A DNA stretch of 20,262 nucleotides from Microbacteriaceae bacterium (GCA_024642605.1 JAHEAT010000001.1:1-20262); one strand, 5' to 3'; positions 1-7,364 are shown, numbered from the stretch's first letter. Numbers and translations: made by a program. Notes: generated from the sequence alone by a model not told the origin.

Positions 1-1
1 C

Positions 2-196
2 GGTTCGCTGATCAGCACCTACCAAGACTCGTTTGCAACGCGTCCATGGTTGTTCTGGTGGCCAGGTTTCTTCATCATCTCGATCGCGCTTTGCATCAAC
101 TTCATCGGCGATGGCCTTCGAGATGCATTCGACCCTCGTCAGCGTCGTCGAATCACCAAAAAAGACCGTCAGCGCGCACTGACTGCCACCAAGTAA
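2..196 (+). CDS. Oligopeptide/dipeptide ABC transporter permease, C-terminal fragment (OppC/DppC type)
   Basis: This is the last 64 codons of a gene that begins before the window. The visible protein ends with a hydrophobic segment ([19 protein letters not shown]) followed by [16 protein letters not shown] and a short basic tail. The GDGLRDA-DPR ending is characteristic of OppC/DppC-type inner-membrane permeases, where it forms the last membrane helix and cytoplasmic tail. Such a subunit would pair with an OppB/DppB partner, probably just upstream, and with the fused ATPase encoded at 855-2504. The ATPase is separated from it by a reverse-strand gene, so the usual direct coupling is broken here. 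It stops at a TAA only 11 bp before the convergent PH-domain gene ends. The family is well supported; the substrate (peptide or otherwise) cannot be told from this fragment. Confidence 0.85.
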   Translation, partial: GSLISTYQDSFATRPWLFWWPGFFIISIALCINFIGDGLRDAFDPRQRRRITKKDRQRALTATK

Positions 197-207
197 GAAT
201 CAAAATG

Positions 208-798
208 TCAACCGTGAAGAACGTAGCTGAGCGCCAGGAGCGCCAGGCTCAAGCAAACCAGGGCAATGCCCGGGTAGTTGAGTCGTCCGCTGCGCTCAAC
301 GGATTCGGCGTTCTTGGTCTTACGGAAGTTGGAAAGTCTCGTTCGGGCAATGTGAGCTGCTGCTCCCGATTGGCTTCTAGGGGAGTCACCGGGCCTGAGT
401 CCGAAGTCTTTGTCGTAGTCGATTCCTCTGAGTTCACTGGCATGGATGTTTCGAGCATGGTATCGGCCGGGTGCGGGTGCCGCCCAGGCAACGACTCGAG
501 CACCACTGGTTTCTATGGTGAACGCGTATTTGGTTTCGATGCTGTCCACGGCATCCCAGCCAACGGTGGCAGTAATGAAAGGGTTCACCACGGTGATTCC
601 CTCGTCGAAGATCAGGATTTCGGGTCTAACGAAGCAAAGCCAAGCGAATGTTGCGGTTATGCCAATGAGGCTGAACTGCAGCAACCAGCTGCCGTCACCG
701 AAAAATACAACTTGAATACCGAAAAGCAAGTCGAGCAAAAAAACCACACCAGCCATGACAAGTGCCGATGTGGGTCTGAATCGATGGATGTTGGTCAC
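208..798 (-). CDS. Membrane-anchored PH-domain protein (bPH_6-like), function unknown
   Basis: This is a 196-residue protein starting at GTG. Two hydrophobic segments lie at about residues 12-33 and 39-56. A small domain at about 58-107 contains RPEILIFDEGITVVNPF and VGWDAVDSIETKYAF, which resembles the actinobacterial PH-like domain once called low-molecular-weight antigen 6 (bPH_6). A polar, basic linker covers about 112-172 and a last hydrophobic helix about 176-194. The PH-like domain probably faces the cytoplasm, but its ligand is unknown. The gene runs against its neighbours, with its stop 11 bp from the permease stop and its start 56 bp from the divergent ATPase gene. A long open frame on the opposite strand (46-849) crosses it, but that frame has no recognisable domain. 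The coding call is strong, the domain call fair, the function unassigned. Confidence 0.8.
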   Translation of the reverse strand: MTNIHRFRPTSALVMAGVVFLLDLLFGIQVVFFGDGSWLLQFSLIGITATFAWLCFVRPEILIFDEGITVVNPFITATVGWDAVDSIETKYAFTIETSGARVVAWAAPAPGRYHARNIHASELRGIDYDKDFGLRPGDSPRSQSGAAAHIARTRLSNFRKTKNAESVERSGRLNYPGIALVCLSLALLALSYVLHG

Positions 799-854
799 AC
801 GACCATTCTGCCATTGACCGTTAAATCTTCGTCACTAGAAGGAAAGTAGAGATC

Positions 855-2504
855 GTGACTCAAAACGTAGAGCCAATTCTCAAAGTCGAGAACTACAACG
901 TCGAATTCTGGGTCGATGGGGTCTGGTATCCGGCCGCTATCGACATGAACTACGAGGTTGCACCGGGTGAGGTGCTCGCCATTGTTGGTGAGTCTGGTTC
1001 GGGTAAGTCATCGTCGTCGATGGGCCTCATGGGTCTCCTCGCTTCAAATGCACGCACTTCGGGCTCGGTTCGCGTCAAGGGCGTCGAGATGCTCACTGCC
1101 AACGCCAAGACTCTGCGCACCTTCCGCGGCAAGGAAGTGGCTTACATCTTCCAAGAGCCAATGACTGCGCTCAACCCTGTTTACACCATCGGATTCCAGA
1201 TTGTTGAAACCCTACGCAACCACTTCGACATGACCACCGTCGCCGCTAAAAAACGCGCGGTCGAACTGCTTGAAATGGTTGAAATTCCAAACCCAGAAAA
1301 GTCCATCGACAAATACCCCCACCAGCTTTCCGGTGGTCAGCGTCAGCGCGCGATGATTGCGCAGTCGCTCGCCTGTGACCCTGCTCTGTTGATTGCCGAT
1401 GAGCCAACCACCGCACTCGATGTAACCGTTCAGGCCGAGATCATCGACCTGATGAGAAACCTCAAAGACAAGTTGAACTCTGCCGTTCTACTCATCACCC
1501 ACGACATGGGCGTGGTGGCCGACCTTGCCGACCGCATCCTGGTTATGAAAGACGGTCTCACCGTCGAACAGGGAACCGCAGACCAAATCTTCAACCGCCC
1601 ACAGCACCCTTACACCCAGTCGTTGCTAGCCGCCGTACCAAAGCTGGGTTCGGTCTCGACACGCCCTGCTGTTCCAACCGAGGTAGCACCAATTCTTGAG
1701 CTCAAGGATGTTGTCATCGAGTATCCGAAGCGCGGCCGCATTCCTGCCTTCACCGCTGCGCAAGACATCTCTCTCGAGATCTACCCTGGCGAAATTCTTG
1801 GCTTGGTCGGTGAGTCTGGCTCAGGCAAAACCACTATCGGTCGCGCTGCCATTGGTTTGCTGCCGGTCAAGAGCGGATCGATTAAGGTTGCCGGCAACGA
1901 GATTGCTGGGGCAACCCCAAAGTACCTGCAGAGCATCCGTAGCCACACCGGTATCGTCTTTCAAGACCCGGCATCGTCACTGAACCCTAGACTTCCAATC
2001 GGTGAAAGCATCGGGGAGCCCCTGTTCTTGGCCAAAATCGCCAAGGGTACCGAACTAAACCACATGGTCGAAGATTTGCTCGACAAGGTTGAGTTGCCTC
2101 GTTCTTACCGCAACCGTTACCCACACGAACTTTCTGGTGGTCAGCGTCAGCGCGTTGGTATCGCTCGCGCCTTGGCCCTCAACCCAGACATTCTGATTGC
2201 CGACGAGCCGACTTCGGCACTTGACGTTTCGATTCAGGCCCGTTTTCTAGATCTGCTTCAGGAGCTTCAGGAAGAACTGAAGTTTGCGTGTTTGTTCATC
2301 AGCCACGACATCGCGGTTGTAGAAATTCTTGCTCACCGCATTGCAGTTATGCAGCACGGTCGGTTGGTTGAAGTTGGCGACCGCGACCAGATTCTGAGAA
2401 ACCCGCAAGACGAGTACACGCGCATGCTACTTTCGGCCGTTCCTGTTCCAGACCCGGCTGAACAGAAGCTTCGACGCGAAGCCCGCATGAAGCTGCGCGG
2501 CTAA
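855..2504 (+). CDS. Oligopeptide/dipeptide ABC transporter ATPase, DppD-DppF fusion with two nucleotide-binding domains
   Basis: This 549-residue cytoplasmic protein carries two complete ABC ATPase domains and would power the membrane permeases of a peptide-type importer. Domain 1 has Walker A GESGSGKS at 45-52, Q-loop Q100, signature LSGGQRQR at 158-165, Walker B LLIADEP at 178-184 and switch His217. Domain 2 has GESGSGKT at 319-326, Q370, LSGGQRQR at 426-433, ILIADEP at 446-452 and His484. Each domain is followed by the RP(Q)HPYT- or NPQDEYT-like tail typical of DppD/OppD and DppF/OppF. Both sites look catalytically complete. Such fusions are common in Actinobacteria, where E. coli has two genes. 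The start is GTG, with AAGGAAAG about 9 bases upstream. Because the PH-domain gene lies between it and the permease, it probably needs its own promoter or long read-through; the 56-bp gap shows no clear -35/-10 pair. Confidence 0.92.
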   Translation: MTQNVEPILKVENYNVEFWVDGVWYPAAIDMNYEVAPGEVLAIVGESGSGKSSSSMGLMGLLASNARTSGSVRVKGVEMLTANAKTLRTFRGKEVAYIFQEPMTALNPVYTIGFQIVETLRNHFDMTTVAAKKRAVELLEMVEIPNPEKSIDKYPHQLSGGQRQRAMIAQSLACDPALLIADEPTTALDVTVQAEIIDLMRNLKDKLNSAVLLITHDMGVVADLADRILVMKDGLTVEQGTADQIFNRPQHPYTQSLLAAVPKLGSVSTRPAVPTEVAPILELKDVVIEYPKRGRIPAFTAAQDISLEIYPGEILGLVGESGSGKTTIGRAAIGLLPVKSGSIKVAGNEIAGATPKYLQSIRSHTGIVFQDPASSLNPRLPIGESIGEPLFLAKIAKGTELNHMVEDLLDKVELPRSYRNRYPHELSGGQRQRVGIARALALNPDILIADEPTSALDVSIQARFLDLLQELQEELKFACLFISHDIAVVEILAHRIAVMQHGRLVEVGDRDQILRNPQDEYTRMLLSAVPVPDPAEQKLRREARMKLRG

Positions 2505-2531
2505 TCGCGTCGTTTCGCCCACTACGCCAAG

Positions 2532-2537
2532 TAACCT
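2532..2537 (+). promoter_or_regulatory. Possible -10 element (TAACCT) for the lipoprotein gene
   Basis: TAACCT fits the loose actinobacterial -10 pattern TANNNT and lies 27 bp before the TTG start of the lipoprotein gene. The same hexamer precedes coaD in this window. Transcription would begin near 2544, inside the palindrome at 2542-2557. I see no good -35, so this is a weak call. Confidence 0.3.
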
Positions 2538-2541
2538 AGTA

Positions 2542-2557
2542 CCAGTTGAACAACTGG
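2542..2557. repeat. Perfect 7-bp inverted repeat over the lipoprotein gene's leader and ribosome-binding site
   Basis: CCAGTTG and CAACTGG form perfect 7-bp arms around a 2-bp AA centre. Two bases are too few for an RNA loop without opening the inner pairs, so a DNA-binding operator is a better reading than a terminator. Its right arm merges with the GGAG ribosome-binding site (2556-2559) of the TTG-started lipoprotein gene. The repeat is seen directly; the operator role is inferred. Confidence 0.4.
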
Positions 2558-2564
2558 AGTTAAT

Positions 2565-4313
2565 TTGAAGCGCATTATCGCTGCCTTTTTTACCACCCTG
2601 CTCGTAATAGTTGGGTTAGCGGCCTGCAGCGCACCTTCGGGAGTCATCTCGGGCACGCAGGTAAACCTTGGCCAAATCGGCGTAATCAACTCAATAAACA
2701 CCGATGTGGCCGGTGCAATTGGTGGCGAAAAGAACGCCGCTGAGCTGGCAAACCTAACGACTGCAAGTTTTTACCAGCAAGACGCCAATGGTTCACTGGT
2801 TGCAAACAGCCTCCTTGGAAAAGTGGATGTAGTTTCGACTTCACCGCTCAAGGTCAAGTACACCCTTGCCGAAGGCGCTAGCTGGTCTGATGGCACCGCG
2901 ATCGATGCAGCCGACCTGGCTCTTTCACTCGCAGCCGGATCTGGCGCCGCGGGAGTGAACTTCTATTCAATCCGCAGCGGTACCGGTCTGGCTTTCGCAT
3001 CTCTGGCAGAAAAACCGTCGGTTGGCGACGACTCAATAACGGTTGCCTATTCGAGACCGGTTGCCGACTACCTAAGTGCCATAACTCTCCCGGTGGCAGC
3101 GCACACCCTGGGCCGTCTGGTTGACAGCTCACTAAATGCCGATGCGGCCAAGCAGATGGTGCTCGACGCAATCAATAGCGCGGATGTAACAAAACTCACG
3201 GCAATCGCAGAGGTCTACCGATCCTCCTTTAGCACCTGGTCGGGATTGCGCGACGAAAAACTCTTCGTATCGTCAGGTGCCTACGCGGTGGAGCAAAGTA
3301 ATGGCAAGACAGCGCTCAAACTAAAAGCTGTTGAAAACTATAAGCTCGGCCCTGCGCCAACCATCGAGCGCATAACTCTGACCTATTTCATCGACTCAAC
3401 AACCGCTATTGCGGCGATGTCGGCCGGCAAAATAGACGCCACCGACACCGCAGACTCGGGCTTGGTCACGCTTGCCGACATCCTTGGGCTAGTTGGGCAA
3501 ATCAAAGACCAGAACGTAACGCCGGCCATTCGCGCAGGATCCACGGCCGAGCAGGTCGTGTTTAACTTCAAGCCGCAGAGCCGGTTCTCGACCGAGCGCA
3601 ATGGGGGAGATGCGGCCAAAGCCTTGACCTTGAGAAAAGCGTTCATGAACATCGTGCCTCGTGGGCGAATCGTTTCGGGCTTATCAACCGCCTACAAGGT
3701 TTCTTTGGTCGATTCGCTGGTGTTCCAGTCGAGCGCTAACTACTACAAAGCTTCTTCACAAGACAACGGTCTTAGCGAATACCTTTTTCAGGATGTTGAA
3801 AAAGCATCTGAACTTTTCGATTCAACCTCAGTGGCTAGACCAATGAAGGTGCGAGTGGCTTACGACCTAAACAATCCAAGGTCGCAAGCCGAGTGGATTT
3901 TGCTTCGCGAACGTGCCGCGTCGGCAGGCTTCAACCTAAAGGCGGTCGAAGCCGCAGATTTCGAGGCGGCCCTGAAGTCGGGCAACTTCGAAATTTACCT
4001 TGGTGCCAGACCAATCGTTTCGGTCCCCGGGCAAAACGTGTTCTCGCTCACCTCAGACTCGTTCGTGGGTTATTCAAATGAGAAAGTGCAGAAGTCGCTC
4101 ACCGCTTATGCATCTGCCGGAGACGAGCAAAGCCGTGGAGCGGCCCTCAAGCAAATCGATGCGCTCTTAGTGGCCGACGCCTATGGCATGCCTCTCTATG
4201 AAGTGGCTTCAATGGTGGTCTACACAGATCGAGTAGCCGGGTTTGCCGTCGCACCGAGAGCCGAGAGTGTCACCTGGGGTTATCAAAACTGGTCAATCAA
4301 ACCTAAGAGTTAA
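2565..4313 (+). CDS. Solute-binding lipoprotein of ABC family 5 (SBP_bac_5 fold), LpqW-like
   Basis: This is a 582-residue exported lipoprotein. Residues 1-20 form a signal peptide with KR, a hydrophobic core and lipobox LAAC, so Cys21 would be lipidated and the protein tethered outside the membrane. The mature part resembles the peptide/nickel-binding family 5: early SWSDGTAIDAADLALSL, a central ERITLTYFIDSTTAIAAM segment, a middle stretch with AEQVVFNF and LRKAFMNIVPRGRIV, and a C-terminal region with DALLVADAYGMPLYEV. The start is TTG with GGAG 5 bases upstream; the signal peptide supports it. It follows the fused ATPase by 60 bp, which suggests it binds peptides for that transporter. An alternative is an LpqW-type role: in Mycobacterium tuberculosis, lpqW is a family 5 homologue beside typA and affects cell-wall lipoglycan synthesis. 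The sequence cannot decide between the two. Confidence 0.85.
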   Translation: MKRIIAAFFTTLLVIVGLAACSAPSGVISGTQVNLGQIGVINSINTDVAGAIGGEKNAAELANLTTASFYQQDANGSLVANSLLGKVDVVSTSPLKVKYTLAEGASWSDGTAIDAADLALSLAAGSGAAGVNFYSIRSGTGLAFASLAEKPSVGDDSITVAYSRPVADYLSAITLPVAAHTLGRLVDSSLNADAAKQMVLDAINSADVTKLTAIAEVYRSSFSTWSGLRDEKLFVSSGAYAVEQSNGKTALKLKAVENYKLGPAPTIERITLTYFIDSTTAIAAMSAGKIDATDTADSGLVTLADILGLVGQIKDQNVTPAIRAGSTAEQVVFNFKPQSRFSTERNGGDAAKALTLRKAFMNIVPRGRIVSGLSTAYKVSLVDSLVFQSSANYYKASSQDNGLSEYLFQDVEKASELFDSTSVARPMKVRVAYDLNNPRSQAEWILLRERAASAGFNLKAVEAADFEAALKSGNFEIYLGARPIVSVPGQNVFSLTSDSFVGYSNEKVQKSLTAYASAGDEQSRGAALKQIDALLVADAYGMPLYEVASMVVYTDRVAGFAVAPRAESVTWGYQNWSIKPKS

Positions 4314-4376
4314 CTTTTTGGTGCCAACCAGTTTGCTCGCAGCTATCGGCTAATTGCGTCTGCTCGGCTAAACTGG
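4286..4376. repeat. Three alternating copies of AAACTGG/CCAGTTT between the lipoprotein gene and typA
   Basis: AAACTGGT (4286-4293) is followed by its exact complement ACCAGTTT (4327-4334) and then by AAACTGG (4370-4376). The middle copy can pair with either the first (8 bp) or the third (7 bp), with loops of about 33-35 bases, so the two pairings exclude one another. The first copy lies inside the end of the lipoprotein gene. There is no T-run after either hairpin, so neither is a normal intrinsic terminator. The copies are seen directly; any switch or operator function is inferred. Confidence 0.4.
4346..4371 (+). repeat. 8-bp direct repeat TCGGCTAA upstream of typA, overlapping a possible -10
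   Basis: TCGGCTAA occurs at 4346-4353 and again at 4364-4371, 18 bp apart from start to start. The second copy runs into TAAACT (4369-4374), a TANNNT-type hexamer that could be the typA -10 and would give a leader of about 85 bases. No matching -35 is evident. This could be a regulator's tandem site or chance. Confidence 0.3.
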
Positions 4377-4446
4377 CAGTAACCGAAGTGCTGTTGCCCG
4401 GTTTCAATCATTCGCACGAATCTCTTTCGATTTGTCGTGTGCCATT

Positions 4447-4453
4447 AAGAGGA
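4447..4453 (+). promoter_or_regulatory. Ribosome-binding site that fixes the typA start
   Basis: AAGAGGA lies 8 bases before the ATG at 4462. It favours that start over an in-frame TTG at 4432 and over an ATG at 4453, which overlaps the site itself. Confidence 0.65.
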
Positions 4454-4461
4454 TGTTCGTT

Positions 4462-6363
4462 ATGACTCTGGTTTCCAGAGAAGACCTTCGCAACGTAGCT
4501 ATCGTTGCCCACGTTGACCACGGTAAGACTACGTTGGTTGATGCAATGCTCCGTCAGACCGGTTCGTTCAGCGACCACGCCGCCGTTGGCGAGCGGGTCA
4601 TGGACTCAGGCGACCTTGAGCGAGAAAAGGGAATCACTATTCTCGCCAAGAACACTGCCATTTCTTACAAGGGCGCTGCCGCTGGCGGCAAGGAAATCAC
4701 CATCAACGTGATCGACACCCCGGGCCACGCCGACTTCGGTGGCGAGGTGGAGCGCGGTCTGTCGATGGTTGACGGCGTTGTTCTGCTCGTCGATGCGTCT
4801 GAAGGCCCACTGCCTCAAACTCGTTTCGTGTTGCGCAAAGCGCTCGAAGCCAAGCTTCCTGTGATTTTGCTTGTCAACAAGACCGACCGCGCCGATGCTC
4901 GCATCGACGAGGTTGTTGAAGAAACTCACGATCTTCTTCTTGGTCTTGCCAGCGACATCCACGAAGATGTTCCCGACCTAGACGTCGACTCGATTCTCGA
5001 CCTTCCGGTCATTTACGCTTCGGGTCGCGCTGGCCGAGCGAGCCTAAACAAGCCAGCCGACGGCACTCTGCCAGACAACGAAGACCTCGAGCCTCTGTTT
5101 GGTGCAATCCTCGCGAACATCCCAGCACCAAAGTACGATCCTGAGGCCCCACTTCAGGCGCACGTAACCAACTTGGATGCTTCACCATTCCTTGGCCGCC
5201 TGGCGTTGCTGCGCATCTACAACGGCACGATTCGTAAGGGCCAGCAGGTTGCTTGGGTTCGTCACGACGGTACCGTTCAAAACGTCAAGGTCACCGAACT
5301 TCTCAAGACGAAGGCGCTGGATCGTTTTCCAACCGACGAAGCAAACCCTGGCGACATCGTGGCAGTGGCAGGTATCGAGCAGATCACCATTGGTGAGACG
5401 CTAGCCGACCCTAACGATGTTCGCCCGCTACCCATGATCACTGTTGACGACCCTGCTATCTCGATGACCATCGGTATCAACACCTCACCAATGGCCGGTC
5501 GCGTCAAGGGCGCAAAGGTCACCGCACGTTTGGTGAAAGACCGCCTCGACAAAGAACTTATCGGTAACGTGTCGATCAAGGTGCTTCCAACCGAGCGTCC
5601 AGATGCTTGGGAAGTTCAGGGTCGTGGAGAACTTGCTCTTGCCATCCTGGTTGAGCAAATGCGTCGCGAAGGCTATGAACTTACCGTTGGAAAGCCTCAG
5701 GTAGTTACTAAGAAGATCGATGGCAAGGTTCACGAGCCTGTTGAAGATCTCACCATCGATGTTCCAGAAGAGTTCTTGGGTGCAATGACTCAGCTCATGG
5801 CCGCTCGAAAGGGCCGCATGAAGAACATGATCAACCACTCAACTGGTTGGGTGCGCATGGAGTTCCTAATTCCAAGCCGTGGACTGATTGGTTTCCGTAC
5901 CGAGTTCTTGACCACCACCAAAGGAACCGGAATCGCGAACGCAATTTCAGCAGGTTATGAGCCTTGGTTTGGTGACATCGTAACCCGTAACAACGGTTCG
6001 ATGGTTGCCGACCGTGCTGGCGTCGTCACCCCATTTGCCATGATTGGCCTCCAGGAGCGCGGTTCATTCTTCGTTGAGCCAACTAGCGAGGTTTACGCGG
6101 GTATGGTCGTGGGCGAAAACTCACGTGCAGACGACATGGAAGTTAACATCACCAAGGAAAAGAAGCTCACCAACATGCGTGCAGCTTCATCTGATGAATT
6201 CCAGTCGCTCACCCCTCCTCGCAAGCTGTCGCTCGAGGAGTGCCTAGAGTTCGCTCGTGAAGACGAGTGTGTCGAGGTTACCCCTGAGGCGACGCGAATT
6301 CGCAAGGTTGAGCTCGACGCAAACGTTCGTGCGCGCTTGTACTCGCAGCGTAAGAAGAGCTAA
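4462..6363 (+). CDS. typA: Ribosome-associated GTPase TypA/BipA
   Basis: The 633-residue product is a translational GTPase of the EF-G superfamily that binds ribosomes and supports growth under cold and other stress. Counting from the ATG at 4462, the G1 motif AHVDHGKT is at 16-23, the switch REKGITI at 54-60, G3 DTPGH at 85-89 and G4 NKTD at 139-142. Later come a beta-barrel domain II (LDASPFLGRLALLRIYNGTIRKGQ), an EF-G-like domain (RGELALAILVEQMRREG), the C-terminal FLIPSRGLIGFRTEFLTTTKGTG region and the terminal LEFAREDECVEVTP stretch. All match TypA at full length. The start is chosen from the ribosome-binding site and the family N-terminus MTLVSREDLRNVAIVAHVDH; a longer frame from a TTG at 4432 adds ten atypical residues. 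The gene ends 13 bp before a strong hairpin terminator shared with the convergent efeU. Confidence 0.96.
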   Translation: MTLVSREDLRNVAIVAHVDHGKTTLVDAMLRQTGSFSDHAAVGERVMDSGDLEREKGITILAKNTAISYKGAAAGGKEITINVIDTPGHADFGGEVERGLSMVDGVVLLVDASEGPLPQTRFVLRKALEAKLPVILLVNKTDRADARIDEVVEETHDLLLGLASDIHEDVPDLDVDSILDLPVIYASGRAGRASLNKPADGTLPDNEDLEPLFGAILANIPAPKYDPEAPLQAHVTNLDASPFLGRLALLRIYNGTIRKGQQVAWVRHDGTVQNVKVTELLKTKALDRFPTDEANPGDIVAVAGIEQITIGETLADPNDVRPLPMITVDDPAISMTIGINTSPMAGRVKGAKVTARLVKDRLDKELIGNVSIKVLPTERPDAWEVQGRGELALAILVEQMRREGYELTVGKPQVVTKKIDGKVHEPVEDLTIDVPEEFLGAMTQLMAARKGRMKNMINHSTGWVRMEFLIPSRGLIGFRTEFLTTTKGTGIANAISAGYEPWFGDIVTRNNGSMVADRAGVVTPFAMIGLQERGSFFVEPTSEVYAGMVVGENSRADDMEVNITKEKKLTNMRAASSDEFQSLTPPRKLSLEECLEFAREDECVEVTPEATRIRKVELDANVRARLYSQRKKS

Positions 6364-6376
6364 AAAGTTTAGAAAT

Positions 6377-6417
6377 GCAAAATCCCGCGCGACTTTTTAG
6401 GTTGCGCGGGATTTTGC
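6377..6417. terminator. Perfect 14-bp hairpin terminator between convergent typA and efeU
   Basis: GCAAAATCCCGCGC (6377-6390) and GCGCGGGATTTTGC (6404-6417) are exact complements around a 13-base loop. The plus strand continues TTTAACC, so the right arm's TTTT and this tail give a modest U-rich end for typA. On the minus strand the stem is followed by ATTTCT, so it may also stop efeU transcripts. Its position 13 bp after typA and 17 bp from the efeU stop fits a bidirectional terminator. Confidence 0.88.
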
Positions 6418-6434
6418 TTTAACCGTTTTAGGTG

Positions 6435-7244
6435 TTACTTGGTTTGCGGCTTGCGGTAGGCCCGCGCAAAGAACACAGACACCACTAGAACGTAGAGACA
6501 CCAAACCAGAGACTCGAGCTGGCTCGGCGCCGCTCTGAAAGAGATGGTTCCCTTTAGCAGAACATCAAGCCACTCATCCTCTACGACAACAGCGCTGACG
6601 TCGTAGGTTGTGTTGGTTAGAAACGGCAGCAAGCCAATTTCTTGCAGCTCGTGAACGGCGTAGGCGAGAATTCCTGCGGCCACGACAATCAAAAACGCTC
6701 CGGTGTATTTGAAGAACGTGGTTAGGTTTAGTCGTAGTGCTCCACGGTAAATGAGGTAGCCGAGCCAGGCGGCAACAATCAGACCAATAACGGCACCGAT
6801 GAGCGCGAATACGCCCTGACCAGAAGCCTCAACCGAAGACCAAAGAAATATCGAGGTTTCTACTCCTTCTCGAACCACAGAAAAGAACGCAATACCTACC
6901 ACCGTGAGTGCAGATGTGGTTTTAACGTCGAATCGCGCACGGATTTCACCGCTCAAGCTGCGGGCATTTTTGGCCATCCAGAAGATCATCCAAGTTACAA
7001 AGATTACGGCGAGGATGCTCGCGCTAGCCCCGATGATTTGGTTGGTGCCAGCTTCGGTGTCGGTAACTAGCCAGTTCAGCAGAAGCCCGGCTACCAGCGA
7101 AACGGCGACAGCCGAAACTACGCCCAGAACAATCTTGTTCACCCAGTCGGTGCGACCCGATTTCTTAGCGTATGCAATCAAGATGCCTACGATTAGCGCT
7201 GCCTCGAGGCCTTCACGAAGGCCGATAAGAAAGTTTGCGATCAC
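6435..7244 (-). CDS. efeU: FTR1-family high-affinity iron permease EfeU
   Basis: This 269-residue integral membrane protein belongs to the FTR1/EfeU iron transporters. The two diagnostic REGLE-type motifs are present: REGLE at 10-14 and REGVE at 125-129, each inside a hydrophobic helix, where they form the iron path. About seven membrane helices can be seen, near 1-24, 38-60, 70-92, 112-136, 145-165, 180-200 and 243-262. Length matches EfeU. The start is GTG, giving MIANFLIGLREGLEAALIVG, the usual family N-terminus. In the classic EfeUOB system the permease works with the periplasmic or lipoprotein EfeO and the peroxidase EfeB; neither is in this window, and efeU looks monocistronic here. An IdeR/DtxR-type box in its promoter predicts repression when iron is plentiful. 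Confidence 0.93.
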   Translation of the reverse strand: MIANFLIGLREGLEAALIVGILIAYAKKSGRTDWVNKIVLGVVSAVAVSLVAGLLLNWLVTDTEAGTNQIIGASASILAVIFVTWMIFWMAKNARSLSGEIRARFDVKTTSALTVVGIAFFSVVREGVETSIFLWSSVEASGQGVFALIGAVIGLIVAAWLGYLIYRGALRLNLTTFFKYTGAFLIVVAAGILAYAVHELQEIGLLPFLTNTTYDVSAVVVEDEWLDVLLKGTISFRAAPSQLESLVWCLYVLVVSVFFARAYRKPQTK

Positions 7245-7283
7245 GTCTATCCAAGGGTTCAGGGGCAGATAGCCACGTCTTTC

Positions 7284-7313
7284 ATTTTAGTTAGGGTTAC
7301 CTAACTTAAGCAA
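7284..7313 (-). promoter_or_regulatory. Promoter of efeU
   Basis: Read on the minus strand, TTGCTT (7313-7308) and TAAAAT (7289-7284) form a -35/-10 pair with an 18-bp spacer. Transcription would begin near 7277 and leave a leader of about 33 bases before the GTG at 7244. The iron box at 7291-7309 occupies the spacer. Confidence 0.6.
7291..7309. promoter_or_regulatory. IdeR/DtxR-type iron box
   Basis: TTAGGGTTACCTAACTTAA matches the known consensus TTAGGTTAGSCTAACCTAA at 15 of 19 positions. It also contains an extended inverted repeat, AGTTAGG (7289-7295) and CCTAACT (7300-7306). It fills the gap between the -35 and -10 of efeU, so an iron-loaded IdeR/DtxR dimer would block RNA polymerase. 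It lies 56 bp upstream of the divergent mshB-like gene and might affect that too. Confidence 0.78.
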
Positions 7314-7351
7314 GAGTGCGCCAATGCGCCGGCAATCTAGGCAGTCTGGAA

Positions 7352-7357
7352 TATAGT
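7352..7357 (+). promoter_or_regulatory. -10 element of the mshB-like gene, probably leaderless
   Basis: TATAGT ends 7 bases before the ATG at 7365, so transcription would begin at or next to the start codon. No Shine-Dalgarno sequence lies in the usual place, which fits a leaderless mRNA, common in Actinobacteria. The -35 is weak (GGCAAT at 7331-7336 with a 15-bp spacer). Confidence 0.45.
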
Positions 7358-7364
7358 TAGATAC

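Noticed and set aside
46..849. A 267-codon open frame on the plus strand opposite the PH-domain gene
   Set aside because: It lacks a ribosome-binding site, has low-complexity serine-rich and basic stretches with no domain, overlaps the end of the permease gene, and lies opposite a gene with clear membrane helices and a PH-like domain.
4432..4461. Ten-residue N-terminal extension of TypA from a TTG
   Set aside because: The extension has no counterpart in TypA, and the ribosome-binding site at 4447-4453 lies inside it and points to the ATG at 4462.
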